NCBI RefSeq assembly: GCF_041435495.1
Contig: NZ_CP108644.1
Coordinates: 4,759,501 to 4,823,500, forward strand
Source: Streptomyces sp. NBC_01116
GTDB lineage: Bacteria; Actinomycetota; Actinomycetes; Streptomycetales; Streptomycetaceae
DNA: 64,000 nt
Reading direction: 5' to 3'
Position 1 is the first letter of the stretch, and the number at the start of each line of letters is the position of its first letter. Positions 40,407-49,344 of the stretch are shown in pieces. The notes beneath the pieces were generated by a model, which saw nothing but the letters and a program-made list of their open reading frames with translations, had not been told where the DNA came from and ran no database searches. The position numbers were made by a program, and so were the translations under genes.

Positions 40407-41159
40407 TCACGGGGCGGCGGGGCCGGAGGAGGTCAGCAGTTCCAGCTCCGTCGCCAGGTTGTGCCGGGCCCGCGCCTCCCACGCGGCCGCGCCGTGCGGG
40501 GTACGGAACAGCGCCGGCAGGGCGAGGAGCTGCCGCAGCACCGCCGACCGGCCCTCCCGGAACGCCCCGTCCGGGACGAAGCCGTACTCCTCCCGGACCC
40601 GGGCCGCGTACGCCCCGTACTCCTGCGGGCCGCCCGCCAGGACCGCGAGGTCGGCGTCGCACAGCGCCTCGCCGTTGCGGTCGCCGTCCGCCGGGTCGTG
40701 CGTGACGGTGAGGCGGACCAGCCGGGCGACCTCGGCCACCACCGCCTCCGGCACCCGCGCCTCGGACAGCGCCCGCTCCGCGAGAGCGGCGCTGCGCTCC
40801 TCGTTCTCCGTCCGGTCGGGCCGGTACACCGCGTCGTGGAACCAGGCGGCGAGGCGTACCGCGTGCACGTCGTCGGCGTGCCCGGCCAGGCTGTCGACGC
40901 TGTCCAGGACGGCGGCCAGGTGGGCGGTCGTGTGGTAGCGGCGCTGGGGCTCGGCCCAGCGGGCGAGGAGGTTCTCGGCGTACGGCAGCGGATCGGGGCC
41001 GTCCGCCCCGGCGCGCGCGGCGAGCAGCGTGTCGTGCCACCGGTCGCGAAGGCCGGCGTCGCGAAGGCCGGCGTCGCGGGAAGAGGTCTCGTCGGAGCGG
41101 GCCTCGTCGGAATCGGCGTCGCGGGAAGAGGTGTCGTGCGGGCGGGGACTGTCCGTCAT
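40407..41159 (-). CDS. HD-domain metal-dependent phosphohydrolase-like protein
   Basis: A 250-residue protein with the HD pattern RYHTTAHLAAVLDSVDSLA (about 75-93), LAAWFHDAVYRPDRTENEERSAALAE (about 104-129, HD pair) and a later Asp (CDADLAVLAG). Predicted to hydrolyse a phosphate ester or nucleotide in the cytoplasm; it resembles the small HD family often labelled predicted metal-dependent HD superfamily phosphohydrolase. The first 35 residues are an acidic Ser/Arg/Asp repeat encoded by a duplicated 15-bp unit (41042-41075), probably disordered. ATG 41159. Confidence 0.82.
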   Translation of the reverse strand: MTDSPRPHDTSSRDADSDEARSDETSSRDAGLRDAGLRDRWHDTLLAARAGADGPDPLPYAENLLARWAEPQRRYHTTAHLAAVLDSVDSLAGHADDVHAVRLAAWFHDAVYRPDRTENEERSAALAERALSEARVPEAVVAEVARLVRLTVTHDPADGDRNGEALCDADLAVLAGGPQEYGAYAARVREEYGFVPDGAFREGRSAVLRQLLALPALFRTPHGAAAWEARARHNLATELELLTSSGPAAP

Positions 41160-41281
41160 GGGACGACTCTAGGACGGGCGGCTCCAGGGCGCGGGGCCGC
41201 GCCCGTCCAGCACCCCGGACCGCCCGTCCAGCCCCCGGACCGCCCCTTGTCGCCCCCCGTGAACGGTCATACCGTGCGCCC

Positions 41282-42037
41282 GTGATGATGGATCTCAACG
41301 CGGACCTCGGCGAGGGCTTCGGCAACTGGACGCTGACCGACGACGACGCGCTCCTCGCCTGCGTCACGAGCGCCAACGTGGCCTGCGGCTTCCACGCGGG
41401 CGACGCCTCCGTGATGCGGCGGGTCTGCGACGCGGCGGCGGCCGGCGGGGTACGGATCGGGGCGCAGGTCTCCTACCGGGACCTGGCCGGGTTCGGGCGC
41501 CGGTCGATGGACGTGCCGCCCGCCGAGCTGACCGCCGAGATCGCCTACCAGATAGGCGCGCTGCGGGTCTTCGCGGAGGCCGCCGGCTCCACCGTCAGTT
41601 ACGTCAAGCCGCACGGCGCGCTCTACAACCGGGTGGTCCGGGACGACGAGCAGGCCGCCGCCGTCGTCGCGGGCATCCGGCTGGCGGGCGGGAGCCCGGC
41701 CGTGCTCGGGCTGCCCGGATCGCGGCTGCTCGCCCATGCGGCCGAGGCCGGACTGCCCGCCGTCCAGGAGGCCTTCGCCGACCGGGCGTACACCCCGCAG
41801 GGCACCCTCGTACCGCGCGGTGAGCCGGGCGCGGTGGTGCACGACCCGGACGAGGTCGTGCGCCGGAGCGTCGGCATGGCCGTCGAGCGGGCGGTGACCG
41901 GGGCGGACGGCAGCCGGATCCCCGTCTCGGCGCGCTCGCTCTGCGTCCACGGGGACACCCCGGGCGCGGCGGCCCTCGCCCGCCGGGTGCGGGCCGCGCT
42001 GGAGGAAGCGGGCGTCGCGGTACGGGCGTTCACGTGA
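41282..42037 (+). CDS. pxpA: 5-oxoprolinase subunit A (LamB/YcsF family)
   Basis: PxpA is one of three subunits that open 5-oxoproline (pyroglutamate) to glutamate with ATP. The 251-residue product starts MDLNADLGEGFGNWTLTDDDALLACVTSANVACGFHAGD, the exact family signature, and later has SYVKPHGALYN and the C-terminal VHGDTPGA. The start may be GTG 41282, ATG 41285 or ATG 41288. It overlaps pxpB by 4 bp, giving a tight pxpABC operon. Confidence 0.95.
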   Translation: MMMDLNADLGEGFGNWTLTDDDALLACVTSANVACGFHAGDASVMRRVCDAAAAGGVRIGAQVSYRDLAGFGRRSMDVPPAELTAEIAYQIGALRVFAEAAGSTVSYVKPHGALYNRVVRDDEQAAAVVAGIRLAGGSPAVLGLPGSRLLAHAAEAGLPAVQEAFADRAYTPQGTLVPRGEPGAVVHDPDEVVRRSVGMAVERAVTGADGSRIPVSARSLCVHGDTPGAAALARRVRAALEEAGVAVRAFT

Positions 42038-42954
42038 GCGCCCGCGCGGTCGGCACCGGTCCCGCGCGCGTGGGTCCGGGCGAGGCGCGCGCGATGCGTC
42101 CGGGCGAGGTGCGCGTCCTTCCCGGCGAGGTGCGCGTCCTTCCCGCCGGGCCGCACGCACTTCTCGTCGAGCTGGCCGACGGCGAGCACGCCGAGGCCTT
42201 CCACGCCGAACTGCTCCGCCGCCGCGAGCGCGGTGAACTCCCCGCCGTGCGCGAGATCGTCCCGGCGGCCCGCACGGTCCTGATCGACGGGATTCACGAC
42301 CGGATTCACGGAGCCCTGCACGACGGGGGTCACGGCGGGATTCGCGGGGCCGTGCATACCGGGGCTGTCGACCGGTTCGCCCGTGACCTCGCCTCGTGGA
42401 GGGTGGAGCCGTTGCGAAGCGAGAGCGGCGACCCGGTGGAGATCCCCGTCGTCTACGACGGCCCCGATCTGGGCGAGGTCGCCGCGCTCTGGGGCGTCCC
42501 GCCCGGGGAGGTGGCCGCCCTGCACTCCCGTACCGCGTTCCGGGTGGCGTTCTGCGGCTTCGCCCCCGGGTTCGGCTATCTCACCGGGCTGCCCGAGCCG
42601 TTGCACGTGCCCCGGCGCGCGACCCCGCGCACCCGGGTCCCGGCCGGGGCGGTGGCCCTGGCCGGGCCCTACACCGGGGTGTATCCGCGCCCTTCGCCCG
42701 GTGGCTGGCAGATCGTCGGGCGGATGCCGGAGCCGGGGGCCCTGTGGGACCCGGCCCGGGAACCGGCGGCGCTGCTCGCGCCGGGGACGCCGGTCAGATT
42801 CGTGCCGGTGGGGGCGGGCGCGCTGCCCGCTCCCCGGGCAGAAACTCCGGGGCCGGGCGACACCCCCGCAGGCGGCTCCCCGGGCGACACCTCGGGGTCT
42901 CCCGCAGGCGGCTCCCCGGGCTCTCCCGCGGGCGGCTCCCGGGTGGGCGCGTGA
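42034..42954 (+). CDS. pxpB: 5-oxoprolinase subunit B (KipI-like)
   Basis: A 306-residue PxpB. The conserved core is IPVVYDGPDLGEVAALWGVPPGEVAALHSRTAFRVAFCGFAPGFGYLTGLP (about 137-188) followed by PRRATPRTRVPAGAVALAGPYTGVYP. It is longer than usual because of low-complexity additions: an N-terminal duplicated GEVRVLP, a His/Gly-rich insert (about 86-112) and a C-terminal Gly/Ser/Pro repeat tail. GTG 42034 overlaps pxpA. The extra segments look disordered and need not affect activity. Confidence 0.93.
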   Translation: MSARAVGTGPARVGPGEARAMRPGEVRVLPGEVRVLPAGPHALLVELADGEHAEAFHAELLRRRERGELPAVREIVPAARTVLIDGIHDRIHGALHDGGHGGIRGAVHTGAVDRFARDLASWRVEPLRSESGDPVEIPVVYDGPDLGEVAALWGVPPGEVAALHSRTAFRVAFCGFAPGFGYLTGLPEPLHVPRRATPRTRVPAGAVALAGPYTGVYPRPSPGGWQIVGRMPEPGALWDPAREPAALLAPGTPVRFVPVGAGALPAPRAETPGPGDTPAGGSPGDTSGSPAGGSPGSPAGGSRVGA

Positions 42955-43829
42955 CGCCGCCGCCCGCCGCCTCCCGGCTGTACGTCGTCCGGGCCGGGGC
43001 GCTCACCACCGTGCAAGACGCGGGCCGCCCCGGCTGGGCGCACCTCGGGGTCGGGCGCGCCGGGGCGCTGGACGCGCCCGCCGCCCGGCTCGCCAACCGG
43101 CTGGTGGGCAATCCGCCGGACGCCGCCGTCCTGGAGACCACCCTCACCGGGTGCGCGGTCCGCCCGGACCGGCCGGTCGTGGCCGTCGTCGGCGGGGCGG
43201 GCTGCCGGGTGACGGTCGACGGGCGGCCGGTGGCGTGGGGCGCGCCCGTGCGGGTGCCCGCGGGCGCGGTGCTGGACGCGGGCCCTGCCGAGGGCGGCCT
43301 GCGCGGCTACCTGGCGTTCGCGGGCGGGCTGGTGCCGGAGCCGGTGCTGGGCAGCCGTTCGGCGGACCTCCTCTCGGGGCTCGGGCCCGCCCCGCTCGGC
43401 GAGGGCGACGTGCTCCCGCTCGGCGGTCCGGCGTCGGGCGGTCCGCTGCCGCCCGCCGGTCCCGTCCCCTGGCCGGGCGCCCCCGCCGAGCTGGTGCTCC
43501 CGGTCCATCCCGGGCCCCGCCACGACTGGTTCACCGAGGCCGCGCTCCGTACGCTCCTCACCGCCGCCTACCGGGTCTCGCCGCACAGCAACCGCATCGG
43601 CCTGCGCTCGGAGGGCCCGGCGCTGGAACGGTCCCGTCACGGTGAACTGCCCAGCGAGGGCATGGTGCTGGGCGCGGTCCAGGTGCCGCCGGACGGCCGG
43701 CCCGTCGTCTTCCTCAACGACCATCCGACGACCGGCGGCTACCCGGTCGTCGGCGTCGTCCCCGAACGGGCCCTCGCCGCGGCGGCGCAGGCGGTCCCGG
43801 GAACCCCGCTGCGTTTCGTACGCGCCTGA
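42951..43829 (+). CDS. pxpC: 5-oxoprolinase subunit C (biotin-dependent carboxylase-like)
   Basis: A 292-residue PxpC, the third subunit. It shows LYVVRAGALTTVQDAGRPGWAHLGVGRAGALD (about 9-40), the central VGGAGCRVTVDG, SPHSNRIGLRSEGP (about 207-220) and LPSEGMVLGAVQVPPDGRPVVFLNDHPTTGGYPVVG (about 231-266). GTG 42951 overlaps pxpB by 4 bp. The stop codon is already inside the 5' arm of the terminator hairpin. Confidence 0.95.
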   Translation: MTPPPAASRLYVVRAGALTTVQDAGRPGWAHLGVGRAGALDAPAARLANRLVGNPPDAAVLETTLTGCAVRPDRPVVAVVGGAGCRVTVDGRPVAWGAPVRVPAGAVLDAGPAEGGLRGYLAFAGGLVPEPVLGSRSADLLSGLGPAPLGEGDVLPLGGPASGGPLPPAGPVPWPGAPAELVLPVHPGPRHDWFTEAALRTLLTAAYRVSPHSNRIGLRSEGPALERSRHGELPSEGMVLGAVQVPPDGRPVVFLNDHPTTGGYPVVGVVPERALAAAAQAVPGTPLRFVRA

Positions 43830-43864
43830 GCGCGGCGGGACCGGACGGTCCCGCCGCGCTCAGG
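43825..43864. terminator. bidirectional terminator between pxpC and copA
   Basis: A perfect 18-bp stem (43825-43842 with 43847-43864) closes a GGAC loop. It begins within the pxpC stop region and lies 17 bp from the copA stop on the other strand. Confidence 0.85.
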
Positions 43865-43880
43865 CGTCGTGCCCAGGGCC

Positions 43881-46190
43881 TCACGCGCCCTTGAAGGTGC
43901 GCAGCCGCAGGGAGTTGCCGACCACGAAGACGGAGGAGAAGGCCATCGCCGCTCCGGCGATCATCGGGTTGAGGAGTCCGGCGGCGGCCAGCGGCAGGGC
44001 GCCGACGTTGTAGGCGAAGGCCCAGAACAGGTTGGTGCGGATGGTGGAGAGGGTGCGGCGGGAGAGGCGGATCGCGTCGGCGGCGGCGTTGAGGTCGCCG
44101 CGGACGAGGGTGAGGTCGCCGGCCTCGATGGCGGCGTCGGTGCCGGTGCCCATCGCGAGGCCCAGGTCGGCCTGGGCGAGGGCGGCGGCGTCGTTGACCC
44201 CGTCGCCGACCATCGCGACGACCCGGCCCTCGGCCTGAAGGCGCTTGACCACGTCGACCTTGTCCTGCGGCATGACCTCCGCGTACACCTCGTCGATGCC
44301 GACCTCGGCGGCGACCGACTCCGCCACGGCCCGGTTGTCACCGGTGAGGAGGATCGGGGTCAGACCGAGGGCGCGGAGCCGGCGGACGGCCTCGGCGCTC
44401 GTGTCCTTCACCGCGTCGGCGACCTCCAGCACCGCGCGTGCCTCGCCGTCCCAGGCGACGGTGATCGCGGTGCGCCCGGCGGCCTCCGCCGCCTTCTTCG
44501 CCTCGGCGAGGTGGTCGGGGAGACGGATCTCCCACTCGGCCAGGAGCTGTTCGCGCCCGACGAGGACGGCGTGGCCCTCGACGATGCCCTGGACGCCGAG
44601 TCCGGGGATGTTCTGGAAGTCCTCGGGGGTGGGGAGGGGGCCGGTGGTGTTGGTGGCGGCGGTGGCGACGGCTTGGGCGATGGGGTGTTCGGAGGCGTTC
44701 TCGAGTGCTCCGGCGAGGCGGAGGACTTCGGTTTTGGTGGTGGTGGGGGTGGTGTGGGTGGTCTGGAGGGTCATGCGGCCGGTGGTGACGGTGCCGGTCT
44801 TGTCGAGGACGATGGTGTCGGCGCGGCGGGTGGTCTCCAGGACTTCGGGGCCCTTGATGAGGATGCCGAGTTGTGCGCCGCGGCCGGTGCCGACCATGAG
44901 GGCGGTGGGTGTGGCGAGGCCGAGGGCGCAGGGGCAGGCGATGATGAGGACGGCGACGGCGGCGGTGAAGGCGGCGGTGGGTCCGGCGCCGTTGCCGAGC
45001 CAGAAGCCGAGGGTGGCGAGGGCGAGGGCGATGACGATGGGGACGAAGACGGCGGAGATGCGGTCGGCGAGGCGTTGTGCGGAGGCCTTGCCGTTCTGGG
45101 CGTCCTCGACGAGGCGGGCCATGCGGGCGAGTTGGGTGTCGGCGCCGATGCGGGTGGCTTCGACGACGAGGCGGCCTCCGGCGTTGAGGGTGGCTCCGGT
45201 GACGGTGTCGCCGGCGGTGACCTCGACGGGTACGGACTCGCCGGTGAGCATGGAGGCGTCCACGGCGGAGGAGCCCTCGACCACGGTCCCGTCCGTCGCG
45301 ATCTTCTCCCCGGGACGGACCAGGAAACGGTCCCCGACCTGAAGTGCGGCGGTCGGGATCGTCGTCTCGACGCCGTCGCGCAGGACGGTGACCTCCTTGG
45401 CGCCCAGCTCCATCAGCGCCTTGAGCGCCGCCCCGGCCTTCCGCTTCGAGCGGGCCTCGAAGTAGCGCCCGGCGAGGATGAACGCCGTCACTCCGGCCGC
45501 GGCCTCCAGGTAGATGTTCCCGGCGCCGTCGCTGCGGGCGATGGTCAGCTCGAAGGGGTGCGTCATCCCGACCATGCCCGCGGTCCCGAAGAACAGCGCC
45601 CACAGCGACCACAGGAACGCGGCCGACGTGCCGACGGAGATCAGCGTGTCCATCGTCGCCGCGCCGTGCTTCGCGTTGGTCCAGGCGGCGCGGTGGAACG
45701 GCCAGGCGGCGTAGACGACGACCGGTGCGGTCAGCGTCAGGGAGAGCCACTGCCAGTAGTCGAACTGGAGCGCCGGGATCATCGCCATCGCGATCACCGG
45801 TACGGCGAGGAGGACGGCGGTGATCAGGCGCTGGCGCAGGGAGGTGAGCCCGTCGTCCTCGCTCTCCGCCGCGGCGCCCGCCGTGCCCGCGGCGTTGCTC
45901 CCGGGGGAGGCGGCGGGCGCGGGCGGTGCGGGTGGCCGGGCGGTGTAGCCGGTGGCCTCGACGGTCGCGATCAGGTCCTCGACGGACACGTCGGAGCCCA
46001 GGTAGGTGACCTTGGCCTTCTCGGTGGCGTAGTTCACCGTGGCCTCGACGCCGTCCATCCGGTTGAGCTTCTTCTCGATACGGGCCGCGCACGAGGCGCA
46101 GGTCATCCCGCCGATCGCGAGCTCGACCGCGGCGGTGTCGGCGTCGGAGCCGGCAGCGGTGGTGGCGGTGGTGGCGGAGTGCGCGGACAC
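43881..46190 (-). CDS. copA: copper-exporting P1B-type ATPase
   Basis: A 769-residue copper pump. It has one N-terminal heavy-metal domain (GMTCASC, Cys31 and Cys34), eight membrane segments with the CPC transport motif (IIACPCALGLATPTALM, about 418), the phosphorylation motif DKTGTVT (about 458), HP in ENASEHPIAQAV and MVGDGVNDAAALAQAD at the hinge. GTG 46190 has GAGGA upstream. CsoR-type boxes precede it, implying copper induction; csoR itself is not in the window. The middle of the gene (about 44.62-45.24 kb) uses markedly more C-ending codons than its flanks. Confidence 0.96.
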   Translation of the reverse strand: MSAHSATTATTAAGSDADTAAVELAIGGMTCASCAARIEKKLNRMDGVEATVNYATEKAKVTYLGSDVSVEDLIATVEATGYTARPPAPPAPAASPGSNAAGTAGAAAESEDDGLTSLRQRLITAVLLAVPVIAMAMIPALQFDYWQWLSLTLTAPVVVYAAWPFHRAAWTNAKHGAATMDTLISVGTSAAFLWSLWALFFGTAGMVGMTHPFELTIARSDGAGNIYLEAAAGVTAFILAGRYFEARSKRKAGAALKALMELGAKEVTVLRDGVETTIPTAALQVGDRFLVRPGEKIATDGTVVEGSSAVDASMLTGESVPVEVTAGDTVTGATLNAGGRLVVEATRIGADTQLARMARLVEDAQNGKASAQRLADRISAVFVPIVIALALATLGFWLGNGAGPTAAFTAAVAVLIIACPCALGLATPTALMVGTGRGAQLGILIKGPEVLETTRRADTIVLDKTGTVTTGRMTLQTTHTTPTTTKTEVLRLAGALENASEHPIAQAVATAATNTTGPLPTPEDFQNIPGLGVQGIVEGHAVLVGREQLLAEWEIRLPDHLAEAKKAAEAAGRTAITVAWDGEARAVLEVADAVKDTSAEAVRRLRALGLTPILLTGDNRAVAESVAAEVGIDEVYAEVMPQDKVDVVKRLQAEGRVVAMVGDGVNDAAALAQADLGLAMGTGTDAAIEAGDLTLVRGDLNAAADAIRLSRRTLSTIRTNLFWAFAYNVGALPLAAAGLLNPMIAGAAMAFSSVFVVGNSLRLRTFKGA

Positions 46191-46213
46191 GGGGTCCTCC
46201 CTGAAGCCGTCCT

Positions 46214-46262
46214 GATACCCCTAGGGGGTATCTCTTTCTCTCCCCATGTATACCCCCTGCCC
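46214..46262. promoter_or_regulatory. CsoR-type copper operators before copA
   Basis: GATACCCCTAGGGGGTATC (46214-46232) is a near-perfect CsoR box (TATACCCC-x-GGGGTATA type). A second, weaker copy starts with TATACCCCCTGCCCCTATG (46249-46267 region). Both lie within 80 bp of the copA start. Confidence 0.85.
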
Positions 46263-46419
46263 CTATGAAGCGCAAGGGGTGATCGCGGCGAACGCGCCCG
46301 TTCCGCGCTGGTGTGCGCGCGGTGCGCGTCACTCGTCTGCGGGGTCGGCTCGCGCGCCGTCGTCGTCGTGCGTTGAGATAGAGGGCTGCGCTGTCCGTCT
46401 ACCGACCCGTAGGCTGGCC

Positions 46420-46435
46420 ATTGGACTAGACCTAT
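46420..46435. promoter_or_regulatory. DasR-like site before cutC
   Basis: ATTGGACTAGACCTAT resembles a dre element (A-C/T-TGGTCTAGACCA-like) with two changes in the 12-bp core. It lies 27 bp upstream of the cutC start codon, where it could overlap the promoter. Confidence 0.45.
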
Positions 46436-46462
46436 AGCTGCGTACCGGAGGAATGGGGACCC

Positions 46463-47152
46463 ATGAGCAACCGTGCAGTCCTGGAGGTGATCGCACTCGA
46501 CGCGGAGGACGCGGTCGCCGCCCAGGCCGGTGGTGCAGACCGCCTCGAACTGGTCACCGACATGGCCGCGGACGGTCTGACCCCGTCGCGGGAGACCTTC
46601 GCGGCGATCAGGTCCGCCGTGGACATCCCGCTGCGCGTGATGCTCAGGGTGGCGGACGGCTTCGCCGCCGGTGACATCGACGTACTGGTCGGCAAGGCCC
46701 GCGAGATGCGGGAGGCGGGAGCCGACGAGTTCGTGTTCGGCTTCCTCGACGAGGAGGGCCACGCCGACCTCGTCGCCGTCGAGCGGCTCGTCGCCGAGCT
46801 GGACGGCTGCCGGTGGACGTTCCACCGGGCGATCGACCGGGCCGCCGACCGCGACGCCCTGCGCAAGCAGCTCGCGGAGCTGCCCGGCCTCGACACGTTC
46901 CTCACGGCCGGCTCGCCGGACGGGGTGGACGCCGGCATCCCGGTCCTCCTGGCCGAGGCCGCCCGGACCGGCGAGCCGGGATACCGGGCGAAGGTCCTGG
47001 TCGGCGGCGGCCTCCACCTGCGGCACCTGCCCCGGCTGCGGGCCGCGGGGATCGACGCCGTCCACATCGGCGGCGCCGCCCGGCCCGGGGGCTGGACGGC
47101 CCCGGTGGACGCGGCAGCCGTACGGGAGTGGCGCGAGGCGCTGGACGCCTGA
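46463..47152 (+). CDS. cutC: CutC-family protein
   Basis: A 229-residue TIM-barrel of the CutC family: LEVIALDAEDAVAAQAGGADRLELVTDMAADGLTPS (about 7-42), VMLRVADGFA, GFLDEEG, FHRAIDRAADRDALRKQL and LVGGGLHLRHLPRLRAAGIDAVHIGGAAR. CutC was linked to copper tolerance in E. coli, though that role is disputed; here it is divergent from copA. ATG 46463 follows GGAGGAATGGGGA. Confidence 0.93.
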   Translation: MSNRAVLEVIALDAEDAVAAQAGGADRLELVTDMAADGLTPSRETFAAIRSAVDIPLRVMLRVADGFAAGDIDVLVGKAREMREAGADEFVFGFLDEEGHADLVAVERLVAELDGCRWTFHRAIDRAADRDALRKQLAELPGLDTFLTAGSPDGVDAGIPVLLAEAARTGEPGYRAKVLVGGGLHLRHLPRLRAAGIDAVHIGGAARPGGWTAPVDAAAVREWREALDA

Positions 47153-47160
47153 GCCCCTCT

Positions 47161-47241
47161 CCGGCGCCACGCGGCCGGGGCGCCGGAGCACCGGGGCGGC
47201 GGGCGGAGGGGCGGGAACCGCACAGGTCCCGCCCCTCCGCC
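47161..47241. terminator. hairpin pair between cutC and the HelD-like gene
   Basis: First hairpin CCGGCGCC (47161-47168) with GGCGCCGG (47179-47186); second a 15-bp stem GGCGGAGGGGCGGGA (47202-47216) with TCCCGCCCCTCCGCC (47227-47241). They lie between convergent stop codons and probably terminate both transcripts. Confidence 0.75.
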
Positions 47242-47244
47242 GCG

Positions 47245-49344
47245 TCACCGCTCCGCCAGCGCCTGTGGCAACGGCGCCGCGTGCAGCACCGTGAGCCCCG
47301 AGACCGCACGGGTCAGCGCCACGTACAGCCGCCGCAGCCCGGTCCGCTCGTCCGGCTCGCCGTCGACCACGGCCGCCGGCTCGTCGAGCACCACGTAGTC
47401 GTACTCCAGGCCCTTCGCCAGCGACGCGGGCACCAGCGTCAGCCGGGACGCGGCGGTCGTCTCCTCACCGGGGGAGAGATACGCGTGGCCCGCCGCCGTC
47501 AGGGCCGCGCCCAGCGCCGGGATCCGGGCGTCGGCGGCGATCAGCCCGATCGACCCCAAGTGGCCCAGGGACTCCTCGCAGGCGGCGACGACGGCCGCGT
47601 CCAGCACCTCCGGCGAAGCCACCTCCCGTACGACCAGCGAACCGGGCGACTCACGCACCGACTCCACCGCCGCCAGCCCCGGCGAGATCACGGGCAGCAG
47701 CCGGGAGGCGTACGCGATGACCTCGCGCGGCACACGGAAACCGGCCGTCAGCTCCTCCACCAGCGCGTCCGCCTTGCCCAGGTGGAACAGCGCCTCGCCC
47801 CAGCTCTCCGTGGACCACGGGGTCGTCCCCTGCGCCAGGTCGCCGAGGACGGTCGCCGAACCGGTCGAGCAGCGCCGCCCCACCGCCCGGTACTGCATGG
47901 GGGAGAGGTCCTGCGCCTCGTCGAGCACGACATGGCCGAGCGAGTGCGTACGGGCGATCAGGTCACCGGCCTCGTCGATCAGCACGGCGTCGGCCGCCGA
48001 CCACTTCGCGGACTTCACGCTGCGGGCGGGCTTCGCCCACAGGAGCCGCTTCTGCTCGTCCTCGTCCAGCAGGCCCTCCGCGTGCGCGGCCAGGAACTCC
48101 GCGTCGGAGAGCAGCCGCAGCACCAGCTTCGCCGGGTCCACGGCGGGCCAGACCGCCTTGACGGCCGCCTTCACCGCGGGGTTCCGGGCGACCGCGTTCT
48201 GCACCCGGTCGTCGGGCGCCTCCCCGGCCTCCTCCATCCGTACGAGGACGGCGTGCGCGATCCGCTGCGGCAGCGCCTCGTGCGCGGCCCCGTACCGCAT
48301 GTCGCGGGCCAGCAGCTCGTCGACCATCTCCTGGACCTCGTACACGGGAACGCGCCAGCGCCGGGACCCGCGCACCACGACGACCGGCTCGGCGGGCGGT
48401 GCGACGTGCGAGCGGATGGCCCGCCGCAGCACCTCCGCCATGCGGGCGTCGCCCTTGACGACGGCGGTGGCCGCCTCGTCCTCGCCCCGGACCTCGACGC
48501 CGGTGCGCACCAGGTCGTCGACGGTGGCCTGCTTCACCTCCAGCTCGCCGAGGGCGGGCAGGACCTGCTCGATGTAGTGCAGGAAGGAACGGTTCGGCCC
48601 GATGACGAGGGTGCCGGTGCGGGCGAGCCGCTCGCGGTGCGCGTACAGCAGGTACGCCACCCGGTGCAGGCCGACGGCGGTCTTCCCGGTGCCGGGCCCG
48701 CCCTGCACGCAGACGGTCCCGCCGAGGCCGCTGCGGACGATCTCGTCCTGTTCGGGCTGGATGGTGGCGACGATGTCGCGCATCGGGCCGACGCGCGGCC
48801 GCTCGATCTCCGCCTGGAGGAGCCGGCTGGTGTGCTCGGCCTCGGCGGGGTCGGTGAGGTGCTCGTCCTCGTACGCGGTCAGCTCGCCGGCGGTGTAGCC
48901 GAAGCGGCGGCGGAGCCCCACGTCCTGGGGGTTCTTGCGGGACGCCTGGTAGTACGGCTGGGAGACCGGCGCACGCCAGTCGATGACCATGGGGTCCCCG
49001 GCGGCGTCGTGGACGTGCCGGCGCCCGATGTAGAACCGCTCGCCCTCCGCGCCCTCGGCCAGCTCGCCGCCGACGGCGTGGAGGTAGTCGAGGCGGCCGA
49101 AGAACAGCGGGGTGTGGGAGAGGTCGGCGAGCGCCTTGATGCGGTCGTCGATCTGGGACTGGAGCACGGCGGCGTTGACCCAGTTCGCGGTGACGTCGCG
49201 GATGTCGAGGGCCTGGACGTCCTCGCGCATCCCGCGCAGGGCGGCACGGGACGCGGCGAGATGGGCACGCTCGTGCGCCAAGGGGTCGGTGGGGCCGGTG
49301 GTGGGATCGGGGGTGGAATCGCTTTCGCTCGCGTGCGCGGGCAC
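47245..49344 (-). CDS. HelD/HelR-type helicase-like ATPase that releases RNA polymerase
   Basis: A 699-residue superfamily-1 ATPase. Actinobacterial HelD proteins bind RNA polymerase and free stalled or rifampicin-bound enzyme. The N-terminal coiled-coil arm (about 20-80) is followed by the split ATPase: Walker A GGPGTGKTA (about 220-228), the Walker B DEAQDLSPMQYR, GDLAQGTTPW, and C-terminal VPASLAKGLEYDYVVLDEP and RRLYVALTRAVSGLTVLH. GTG 49344 has GGAGG 7 bases upstream. Similarity to the S. venezuelae rifamycin-resistance HelR is a recollection; its regulatory element was not identified with certainty. Confidence 0.88.
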   Translation of the reverse strand: MPAHASESDSTPDPTTGPTDPLAHERAHLAASRAALRGMREDVQALDIRDVTANWVNAAVLQSQIDDRIKALADLSHTPLFFGRLDYLHAVGGELAEGAEGERFYIGRRHVHDAAGDPMVIDWRAPVSQPYYQASRKNPQDVGLRRRFGYTAGELTAYEDEHLTDPAEAEHTSRLLQAEIERPRVGPMRDIVATIQPEQDEIVRSGLGGTVCVQGGPGTGKTAVGLHRVAYLLYAHRERLARTGTLVIGPNRSFLHYIEQVLPALGELEVKQATVDDLVRTGVEVRGEDEAATAVVKGDARMAEVLRRAIRSHVAPPAEPVVVVRGSRRWRVPVYEVQEMVDELLARDMRYGAAHEALPQRIAHAVLVRMEEAGEAPDDRVQNAVARNPAVKAAVKAVWPAVDPAKLVLRLLSDAEFLAAHAEGLLDEDEQKRLLWAKPARSVKSAKWSAADAVLIDEAGDLIARTHSLGHVVLDEAQDLSPMQYRAVGRRCSTGSATVLGDLAQGTTPWSTESWGEALFHLGKADALVEELTAGFRVPREVIAYASRLLPVISPGLAAVESVRESPGSLVVREVASPEVLDAAVVAACEESLGHLGSIGLIAADARIPALGAALTAAGHAYLSPGEETTAASRLTLVPASLAKGLEYDYVVLDEPAAVVDGEPDERTGLRRLYVALTRAVSGLTVLHAAPLPQALAER

